Source: Paralithodes platypus
Taxonomy: Eukaryota > Arthropoda > Malacostraca > Decapoda > Lithodidae
Length of the DNA: 64,000 bases
Direction: 5' to 3'
Assembly (NCBI GenBank): GCA_032716605.1
Contig: CM064505.1
Coordinates: forward strand, 48,805,762-48,869,761
Of the stretch, positions 53,021 through 61,382 are shown piece after piece. Position 1 is the stretch's first letter, and each line of letters begins with the position of its first letter. A model generated the notes under the pieces. It did not search any database, was not told the origin of the DNA, and saw nothing but the letters and a program-made list of their open reading frames with translations. A program made the translations under genes and the position numbers.

Positions 53021-53477
53021 ATACAGTTTAGTGTATACATTAATAAAGTACAGTACAGTACACTAATACAGTTACAGTGGAGTAGTTTATATGATACAAT
53101 ATGTATTGTACATTACATTATAGTGCTGCACTGTAATGTACTGTAAACTTCCTTTAATTCGAATTGCAGTGGACCGGGACTCGTTCGGATTACCGGATTT
53201 TTTGGATTATCGGACTGTACCCCAGTCCGTGGGGGGGCCATTTTTGAAAACATAATGGGCATAATATATTCAATAATTATGACTAATAATGACTTAAACT
53301 CACCTTATATGAAGAGAAGTAATGTGTAGCATTGAAGACCTTGCCCCCAACCAGCCATTAGCCCCATAGCCCCATTTTAGTATTTTCACTATGTATTCAC
53401 TCATCTAAAACTCAAATTTAATCACTTCACTGTACTTAAAAGTAATCTTAAGCTCAATAAAAATAACTTCACTGTAC

Positions 53478-53955
53478 TTAACCCTTCCTCTCCTAGCAGC
53501 ATTTATAGAGGTTGATAGGCCTATCTGGGCGATCTGGCCAAAAAAAATTGTATGTAAACATAGGCCTATTTTTGTTATTTTACCTGCTATAGAATTCACA
53601 CAAATCTCAAAATGTAGCCCTTACTTGTATCTGTAGACTGGCGTTGAGTAGAGCTCTCTAGGTAAACTGGTTCAGTTGTGATGACGATTTCCATGGAGAG
53701 AATTTTTCCGCGGATTTAGCAATATCGGACAGTTAGAACCACTAATTTTCGCTCTAACTAGTAATGGCGGACAAGGTCGGACTTCTTGCCGAGGCTTGGC
53801 ATCGCTCCGATCGGCTTTGTAAACAAACTTTTCGCCGCGCAGCTTTCAAAACACGCTTAATAGGCTTTCAAGCTTACGGATTTTAAAAGGACACCCGGGC
53901 TCCGGGCCTTCGCAAGGTGGGTTATTTTAAAATGCTGCCCGGCGGAAAAGGTTAA
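53478..53955. mobile_element. ~480-bp TTAA element, same family as 47963
   Basis: TTAACCCTTCCTC at the left, inverse CCGGCGGAAAAGGTTAA at the right. It shares GGCGATCTGGCCAAAAA and AGCTCTCTAGGTAAACTGGTTCAG with the copy at 47963. Confidence 0.8.
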
Positions 53956-54032
53956 AGAATATATATTTTTATTTTTTTTTATTTTTTAGTTCCTTATCTC
54001 TAACTTAATGCTACTAAATTCACTGGACAGTA

Positions 54033-54578
54033 CTAATCAAGAGCCATAGCCTCAACCTCAGCTGGCTTCTCTGAGGGTTTCCAGCCTTCAAAATCTGCAG
54101 GTACTGAAGGGGGGACTTGGGCTGGAGCTACCACAGTGCTGGCTGGGGCTACCACAGTGATAGCTGGGGCTACCACAGTGCTGGCTGGGGCTACCACAGT
54201 GATAGCTGGGGCTACCACAGTGCTGGCTGGGGCTACCACAGTGATACCACAGTGCTAGCTGGGGCTACCACAGTGATAGCTGGGGCTACCACAGTGCTGG
54301 CTGGGGCTACCACAGGGCTGGCTGGGGCAACCACAGGGCTGGCTGGTGCTACCACATGGCTGGCTGGTGCTACCACATTGCTGGCTGGGGCTACCACAGG
54401 GCTGGCTGGGGCTCCCACAGGGCTGGCTGGGGCTCCCACAGGGCTGGCTGGGGCTCCCACAGGGCTGGCTGGGCTACCACAGGGCTGGCTGGGGCTACCA
54501 CAGGGCTGGCTGGTACTACCACATTGCTGGCTGGGGCTACCACAGGGCTGGCTGGGGCTACCACAGTGCTAGCTGGGG
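54033..54578 (-). CDS. VVAPAS-repeat reading frame (doubtful)
   Basis: On the minus strand the minisatellite translates to a repeating 7-residue (S/T)-V-V-A-P-A unit, ending in a non-repeat tail FEGWKPSEKPAEVEAMALD and a stop. One indel near 54243 breaks the frame. The non-repeat tail could be the true end of a gene that gained the repeat, or mere chance. No family was recognised. Confidence 0.3.
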
Positions 54579-54600
54579 CTAGCACAGTGCTAGCTGGGGC
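54117..54600. repeat. 21-bp minisatellite, ~23 copies
   Basis: The unit is GCTGGGGCTACCACAGTGCTG, alternating with GTGATA and GGGCTG variants that are arranged in runs: alternating types at the left, CCCACAGGG type in the middle. A unit size divisible by three keeps all frames open. It joins the Harbinger-like fragment directly at ~54600. Confidence 0.95.
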
Positions 54601-55022
54601 AATTTCAGGCTCATATAGCTGTCACCGGTTGCCAGGAACCGCAGTGTTATGGCTAGTCGTAGGCCAGGGTCGAGTGCCTTCCGGTAAAAAGTATCGTTCT
54701 TTTCAATGCGGTGCGCCACACGTCCTAGTACCTCCCGGAAGACTGCAACATCCATCCGCAGGTAGTTTCTGTAGGCTGGCCCATCCTCCTGGGCGAGTTC
54801 CTTCAGTAGCTGCTCATAAATACCAAAGGTTTTCCTACGGAGAAGCCAGTTCCGGACCCACATGCGAGGGGTTCTATTCTCCCTCCTTCTTTTCCTCAAC
54901 AGCAGCTTGCAGATGGCTATATTTGTCAGTAGGTAGTCATTTTCAAGATTTAACTGAACCTGGAGTAAGCGTAGATGTCGTATCGGGTTCCTGGGGACTG
55001 TGGTGAACATGGCTGCGTGCAA
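54600..55022 (-). pseudogene. Harbinger-type nuclease (HARBI1/ALP1-like), N-terminal part
   Basis: The frame from 55022 reads to RKALDPGLRLAITLRFLATGDSYMSLK and then runs into the minisatellite. The FLATGDSY block precedes the DDE domain in PIF/Harbinger nucleases. A WVRNWLLRRKTFGIYEQLL segment near residue 55 is also typical of this family. The catalytic domain is missing, cut exactly at the repeat array. Confidence 0.8.
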
Positions 55023-55461
55023 CCGTTACGGTGGCTGAAGGTATACTGATGAGGCCCGCCCTTTGGTGTACCTTTTATATACCACACCTTGAGTTCGGTC
55101 GCCGTCGTTCGGGGTCATGTGGGCCGGGGTCACCGTCCATACTGAAGGGGTCGCCGCTCATCGGCACAGTAATGAATATTGACGCCGCCCTAACTCCTGT
55201 CGACGCCGTTCGTCGGGTCGTTGTCGACGCACTACGCCGCAGATCGGCACTCCAGCGGCGACCTAAAACTCACATTCAGTCCGGCATGGGCGCCGGTCTA
55301 CCCCGTCAGGTCGCCGTCAGGCGGCGTGGCCATCCATACTGCGTCCCGTCCAAAACTCACCCCCCCATATCCTTAAGCTCTCCGCCGAAGGTCGGCACTC
55401 CTGACCACGACTCAAGGTCGTGGTCAGTCGTGGCTCAAATCGGCATGGTGTGACGCCTGCT
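55023..55461. other. GC-rich segment upstream of Harbinger fragment
   Basis: It has a perfect-type hairpin TGACCACGACTCAAGGTCGTGGTCA (55391-55416, odd centre) and repeated GTCGCCGTC/GGTCGCCG text. It may include the 5' region of the Harbinger-like element; termini were not identified. Confidence 0.45.
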
Positions 55462-55901
55462 TTAGTTTATAAGTCTTCGCAGTACTGCCTGGCCTTCTGC
55501 TCGCTTGGCAGAAGAAAACCACCTTTGGACTGCTTCGTCAAGTTTTTCTAGTTTTGGCTTCTTCATTGTCTTCCTGACATCACCAGTGACTGTTGACTTG
55601 TCAAAGGCCTCAAACTTAGATAGCTTGGCCTTGGACTTGAGTATTATTTTTATTAATCTCACCTGTTAGAAACGGTGGAGGCCCCAATGTTAAAGTCTTC
55701 CATCACCTTACGACGATCACTGCCTCTCTCAACCCTTGATATCACTCGCAATTTATCGGCAATAGACAGAGTTACGTGCTTTCTCTTATTGTCTTTCTTG
55801 TCCTTCTTGCCTCTGGCCCCTGAAGTTGCTGTGGGAGTCATCGCAAAGTCGTGGAAATTACACAAATGTGTGGAAGGGAGAAACTGGACCGACCGCCGCA
55901 C
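55462..55901 (-). pseudogene. pogo transposase, CENP-B N-terminal domain
   Basis: The frame from 55901 reads KRKHVTLSIADKLRVISRVE, a helix-turn-helix of the CENP-B/pipsqueak type at residues ~38-80, and stops. The neighbouring frame (55662-55462) continues with KLEKLDEAVQRWFSSAKRAEG, the start of the second (Tc5-type) DNA-binding domain. A frameshift at ~55665 and loss of the rest make it non-functional. Confidence 0.8.
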
Positions 55902-56115
55902 CGATAGTGAGAAATGGTTGACTGGCCGGAAGAGTGTAGCGTCGGTCTTGGCCCGGCTGGCCGCCAGGGGGACGCCGTGTTGTTTGAATTTTCACTCGCC
56001 CGGGCTTTTCAAAATTCGGACTATCGGGTGAATTCGGATTTGACCTCATTTTCAAAAATTCGGACTATCGGGAGATTCAAATTTTTGGTAGTCAGATTAT
56101 CGGACTTTTACTGTA

Positions 56116-56301
56116 CTGTACACGGACACTCACCCCTTCATTGAAAACAGGTCCATTCTTCACATTGTTCGCGTTGCTGTTATCTGTAGTAGCCTACTGT
56201 ATGTATTGTAGTCTTGATGTCCCACTGTACTGTAGTCTCACTGTCCTTGACCACCCCACTGTCCTTGACCACCTCACTCTCGTTGACCACCTCACTGACA
56301 T
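56116..56301. other. Spacer between pogo-like copies
   Basis: A CTCACTGTCCTTGACCACC unit is repeated about four times at 56228-56300. No gene. Confidence 0.5.
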
Positions 56302-57916
56302 TTAGAGGTGCAGGTAGTACAGGTACAGTATATCCATGGGCACAGGTGTACTATTCAGGTGATCCAAGTCCATGTCCAAATCTGACAGTGACACCGTGTC
56401 CGCAGTGCTCCACGAGGTGCTAGCAACTGATGATACACTGGCGAGGAAGGAGGTGCTAGCAACCGACACCTCACTGGTAGCAGACGAAGATCGAGGTCTT
56501 GAAGTAGGCATAAAAAATGAACTTATTTTCTGCTGCTTTTTGCCCTCAAGGTGTGCCTTCTGAACATGAAATCGACCATTACGTAGTGGTTCATATAGGG
56601 AGTGCAACTTTTTGTCGTCTTCCTGGGCGAGGTACTGGAGGATGGTGTCAAAGGAATCAAGGACCTGGGAGACGGATATCTTGGGCACCTGTGTCTTCTC
56701 ATCTGACTCCCATTCTCGGGGTCTTCAACGGTTACCCTTAACACCTCGGCTGCAATTTCCTCATCAGTATTATGCTCATGTCCAGGTAAGTTGTTATCTT
56801 CTTGCAGCCAGTCGTCGATCTCTGCTTCAGGGAGGTTGCCCTGGTTACCTTGGTTCAATAGGTTCCTGAATTCTCCTACTCCAAAGCCTTCGAAACCGGG
56901 ATTTTGCACTTTCGGGATATTCAATACCTTGGTCCACCCATTCTTCAGTGTGTTGAAGGAGACTTCACGCCAAGACTCCGCCCATTTGTAGATGCAATCT
57001 TTTAGTGTGTATTTCTTGAGATTCAGTCTAGTTTTCTTCCCACGAGTATCCACATAACCCTCTTCGTCCATGCCATCTTCAAGCACAACAAGGCACTGCT
57101 CCATAAATTTCTTTTTGTAGCACCTTTTACAGTTTTCAATTATTCCATGGTCCATGGGCTGGATATCCCTGTAGTATTCGGAGGCAGGAACATAGTCTTG
57201 ATTTACCGTTGGCACTTTCTAGTTTTGAGGTACAGGGGTGGGTGGGTGCATTGTCCAATAATAAGATGGCAACAGCTTCCTCATGAGGTATTCCGTAAAC
57301 ATGATGTTGAAAAGAACGTATCCTGCATGATTGTCTGATTGAACTAAGCACTTTTGGACCCGTAGTAGTCGACAGGGAGTTGCTTGGCAACGATGAGGTT
57401 CTTGATAACTCGAGGTTTCTGCACTTTTCCTACGATTGTTGGGGTGATACGATGGCTTGTGTTGGCATTTGTGCAACAAAGTACCGAGATGCAGTCCTTG
57501 ACACTTTTGTGGCCAGGTGTGGAGGTCAGTTCATGGTAAGCCTAGGTGTTGGAAGGCAGGGAACGCCAATAAAGTCCAGTCTCTTCCCCGTTGTACAGCT
57601 GCCAATTTTAAAGATGTTCCTCGGTTATGATACTTTGCAAGCGTTCTGTGAAGGGTTCAATCGCCGATGTATCTGTGCTCAGGATCTCACCACAAATGGT
57701 TCTGTTAGACAGGTCATGGCATTTACGAAATCTCCAGAGCCAGCCTTCGCTAGCCTTAAAGTTGGGGTGATTAAGATGCCGTCCGAAATGTTCTGCTGCA
57801 TGCTGGATTTCTATGCCTCTCACTGGTACGCCCTCAACACGAAATTGTTGATAACACTTAATAACTGCATCATCTATGTCTTGGTATGGCAACTTGGCTT
57901 TCCTAAAAATCTTCAC
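56302..57916 (-). pseudogene. Tigger/jerky-like pogo transposase, broken
   Basis: Minus-strand pieces in order: Tc5-type DNA-binding domain (57916-57608: WLWRFRKCHDLSNR), DDE block 1 near 57590 (NGEETGLYWRSLP, with Glu where most relatives have Asp), VKDCISVLCCTNANTSHRI, ILLLDNAPTHP (second Asp, ~57260), QPMDHGIIENCKRCYKK (third Asp, ~57140) and a C-terminal acidic domain to 56302. At least three frameshifts. The first DNA-binding domain is missing: the 5' side is cut at 57917 by another pogo-like end. It is a different copy from the domain at 55462-55901, which lies on its far side. Confidence 0.85.
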
Positions 57917-58149
57917 TGTACAGTGGGGCTGCGCGGGTAGCGAATGTATTAGACTGGCGAAATGACCGCTATCCGCGAAATTGCTATCCGCTGAGCAAAC
58001 TTTTTACCTAAATAAATCAAATTAGTCTAAGACTTTTTCAAAAGTCCCCCTTTTTTCGTCTCTAAACCACATTTATCAAGTAAAATTGCAACATCAATAA
58101 AATAATCTTGTATTAGGCATGCCAGGTGGATATTAAAACTTACTTTATA
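57917..58149. mobile_element. pogo-like element end at TA
   Basis: TACAGTGGGGCTGCGCGGGTAGCG with subterminal GCTATCCGCG repeats reads rightwards from the truncated transposase. No opposite end was found before 64000. Confidence 0.6.
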
Positions 58150-58658
58150 TTAACCCACTGAACCCCAGCGACGACAACGTGTCGTCGGCAATGTATGTAA
58201 CGCTAAACCCCAGCGACGACAATGTGTCGTCAATGTTAACCCCGTATTGGCGGCGCTCGACTTAAGTCGTGCACCAATTTGCAGCAAGTTAGGAGCATTA
58301 TTAAGGCTTTTAAAGGGTTAAAATCGAGTGCAAATGGCCGGGAGCACAGCGGGCCAGACAGCCAACTCCCAGGGCTTACCGCCGCCCATTAACTCATGTT
58401 CCCTGTGTTCTCGAGAGGCCGGCAGTGTAGCCAGTAGTAAGCATAGCTGGGAAAAATATACCGATATATGCTAAACTCCCATGTTCGTGGCATCACTGCA
58501 AGAGAACCACGAGTGCTACGTAGCTCGTTCTGGTCTCATTTTGAAGCTTTTAGCGCCTAGTTTTTTGCTAAAAAATTCATGCAGATGCTTGATTTATCAT
58601 GCAGGAGGGCCTGAATATGCCCAAATGAGCCCAAAACACCCCGCTAGACAAGGGTTAA
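58150..58658. mobile_element. Possible TTAA element
   Basis: TTAACCC at the left and its inverse at the right with TTAA edges, ~510 bp. The termini match for only ~7 bp. Inside, CCCAGCGACGACAACGTGTCGTCG is present twice (58167 and 58209), each a near palindrome. Confidence 0.45.
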
Positions 58659-59399
58659 TTACTCCGGTCCTATGGCACCTAGAGGGCTCAGATTTGTATG
58701 GGAACTGTGTAAGTATCCAACGCAACCTTGCCGATGGTTGGAAACTCTCAAAGTCCAACCGCGTGCGCGTGAGCGCGCAAAAACTTGGTTTTTGGGTGGC
58801 CTTCAATTTTTTACTCTTGTAAAATCGACTTTCGGGCGCACCGTAGGACCCCTTTTTGACCTAGGGGATCGTTTTTTTGTGGTTTTTCCTTCATTCCTAA
58901 CCCATTCGCTATTGTTTCTGGAATTATTATTTTTTTTTTCAAAACCTGCCGGTCCCTGGTGGTACATTTATTTAGTAGTAGCCTCTACGTTCCAACGTAG
59001 AGCTTACACTATGACGATGTAATCTGCTTCGCTCTAGAGCGGCAATTATCGTATACCCATAGCGCGAATTAAATCGATAACATCTAGAGTAGCACCTTAC
59101 TCTCTCTACTAGGTACGTTGTACATACTTTTGAGGTCTTTTGAATAGAAAATTGAAAAGAGAAACGAGAAAGAAAAGAAAAAGTTGTCGACTAGGCCATT
59201 CCATCTGGCTCTTCACACCGTTGTCAGGGGCGTACCTTCTAACCCGTTCCGGATTAAAGGGCATCTCTTTCGCGCTACCACTCGGATGCACACGTGTCTT
59301 TTGTAGTGCTCCGTCATTTTGGTGCCTTCCACTCCTATCTTCGTCACCTTTGGTGAGTTTTGGGCCTTTAATTGGCGCCTGGAATTATAGATAGATGAT
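58659..59399. other. Unassigned, possible 5' part of DIRS-like element 5
   Basis: No gene is recognised. A-rich and T-rich runs occur at 58920-58940 and 59145-59180. The composition changes to GC- and T-rich after ~59300, where the leader of the DIRS-like element seems to begin. Confidence 0.35.
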
Positions 59400-61382
59400 C
59401 CGTGTTGTAGGCACAACGTAAAATGGGCACTCAGGTGTTTTATTCGAGTGTTTGCGTTGAAAGTGGAGGTCTCTCATGTTTTCAGCCCTCTGCGCATGCG
59501 TGTCTTGGGACGACGCTAGTGTTGAAAGGCCTTTGCCTTATATTGCTTTTAATTTCTTTGCGGTGACTTTAGTTTAGGTTTTGATAGGTTCTATTCATTT
59601 AGGGCTTCTTGTCACTTACTTAGTTTCTGACTTACGCGCATTTTTTCGGTGGCTAGGCTAACTTCGGTTTTTCGGGTGATGTTATGGTGGGGGGCGCCGA
59701 CCCGGGTTGTCACTTGCCCCATGTTTGGTCTTTTAATGTCGCACTCACACCTCTTTGGGTGTGCGGTTGCTAGTGGCGTCCTTCTTTTTTATTTATTCCT
59801 TTCACCTAGTGCCGATTAGGCTAACTTTTTGTGGGTGGCCTAGCCTACGGGGGGCGTTTTGTCGTTCGATTCTGTTGCAACCCCTGGGGATGTCCCTTGA
59901 CCCCCCCTTATTATGTTTTATGGGCTTCGCACCAGTTGTCTGACTACCTCTGGCTTTCCAGAACCCCAACTTTGTGTTCTGCTATTTACCTTGATTTTGC
60001 CACCTTTGGGCCTTGTGATTAGGCTATGTCTTCCTCTGCTCCTCCCTGTTCGTGGGTCACGTCCCACGCCAGGTCGGTCTTTGGTTGGCGTTTTCCTTTT
60101 CTCGAGTCCCTGGGGGGCCTTCTTGGCAGACGTGACACTTCTCCTTTTTCAGACTTTCTGTCTTACGTGTCGTTCGGTGAGTGACGCTTCGGTCCTCTGT
60201 TCCTTGGCCCTGGCTCGCCGCTCCGCTCTGGAGCGTCGTTCTTACCGCTCCAGGGCGAGCGTCTGGCGCTCGTCGCATGTCTCTTTTTGTTTTTCACTTG
60301 GACCTGTCCTAGCCCTCAGACTTTCAATATGGTGTTCACCGCTCCGCCCTGGGGCGTAGGTATTCCCGCTCCTGGGCGTGTTGGGTGGTGCCTCCTGGTC
60401 TGTCCCTATTCGGCCCCGCTCTCGGTCGGTCTTTGTACCGCCCTAGGGCGTGTCTTTGGCCGCTCTAGACCGGGCGTGAGTCCGCTATATCATCCTCCCG
60501 CTCATGCATGACCGCCCCGCCCTGGAGCGATGGTTTTTTCCCCCGCTCCAGGTCGGTTCGTTTGTTTTTTTCTGCTGGCTCTTGGTGTCTTTATCCGCCC
60601 TCGAGCGCGGGTTCTTCCCCCACTCTGGGTCGGTCTTTACTCGTCTCTGAGGTGCCTTGGTAAGGTTCTGGTCGCTGTGGCCCGCTCTGGAGCGCGTCGG
60701 TGTCCGCTCCAGGACGTGTTTATCCCCGCCCTATGGCGCGGGTTCTTCCCCCGCTCTGGGTCGGTCCTACTCGTCTTTGTAGTGCTGGTGGCTGTGGCCC
60801 GCTCTGGAACGTATAGGTGTCCGCTCCAGTGCGGGTTTACCCTGCTCTACGGCGGGTTTACCCCGCTCTACGGCGGCGTGTGTTCCACGCTTTTTTGGCT
60901 GTCCTGTTGTCCCGCCCCAGACCGGAGGGTCCCTTGCTCGTCCGCTCCTCTCTGGGTTTTGGGTTGGGGAGTGCATTGCTACTTGTCCATGCCTGTTGGT
61001 GCATCGGTTCTGGTGTTTAATGCTCTTCTTCCCTTTTTCCCAGGCTGTGCTACGCTACACTTTGTGTGCTCTCCTGTGCCTCCCTCGCTTACGCCTAGGC
61101 CTACAGGTAATGTCGCCTTCTTGGTTCACCTAGTTGGGGTTTACAAGAGGGGGGGGGGGGGTCTCCACTCTCCATTATCCTTCCTTGGGGTTTTTCAAGG
61201 GGGTTGGGGGATTATTATCCTTGTCGGAGACGCGCTCCAGCTTCAAGGGTAGGGGCCACTCGCGGGTGGTTTTCTCCCTTTGTGCCTGTCTCTGTGTTTT
61301 AAAGGATTCTTCTGTATACTTCTACTTTTCCCTACCTGTTTGGTGGCTCACAACGGGGTTTTTTCTTCCGGTTGCAGGTGTG
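59400..61382 (+). other. Leader (5' UTR) of DIRS-like element 5
   Basis: About 2 kb, T- and GC-rich, with no convincing coding frame despite long open stretches. It holds the palindrome cluster at 60222-60880. A pyrimidine-rich tract with TTGCAG just before the ORF1 Met could be a splice acceptor. Its length is comparable with the leaders of elements 1 and 3, but the sequence is unrelated. Confidence 0.5.
60222..60880 (+). repeat. Cluster of CGCTCYRGRGCG-like palindromes
   Basis: At least eleven 12-mers related to CGCTCTGGAGCG occur, among them 60224-60235, 60246-60257, 60367-60378, 60439-60450, 60518-60529, 60683-60694, 60705-60716, 60727-60738, 60800-60811, 60822-60833 and 60864-60875. Each keeps the CGCTC...GAGCG-type dyad with variable centre. 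Three pairs are spaced exactly 22 bp start to start. They may be protein-binding sites or hairpins in the element leader (inference). Confidence 0.75.

Larger units (their letters stand above)
53140..56115 (-). mobile_element. pogo-like element with CENP-B-type domain, interrupted
   Basis: The right end near 56085-56113 (inverse of TACAGTAAAAGTCCGATAATC) with repeated TCGGACTATCGG text is clear. The left end near 53140-53215 (TGTAAACTTCCTTTAATTCG, TTGGATTATCGGAC) is less sure. The transposase start lies at 55901 reading left. Between are a TTAA element, a minisatellite and a Harbinger-like fragment, so much of the transposase is replaced. Confidence 0.5.

Noticed and set aside
59913..61252. 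Long open frames (148-240 residues) in the leader of DIRS-like element 5
   Set aside because: They are Ser/Leu/Arg/Pro-rich, overlap in several frames, follow the palindrome repeats and have no recognisable domain; they look like chance frames in GC-rich DNA.
61134..61382. Start of the 944-residue frame at 61134
   Set aside because: The first 83 residues come from leader sequence with a G run. The Met at 61383, just before the zinc motif, agrees with the other DIRS-like elements.
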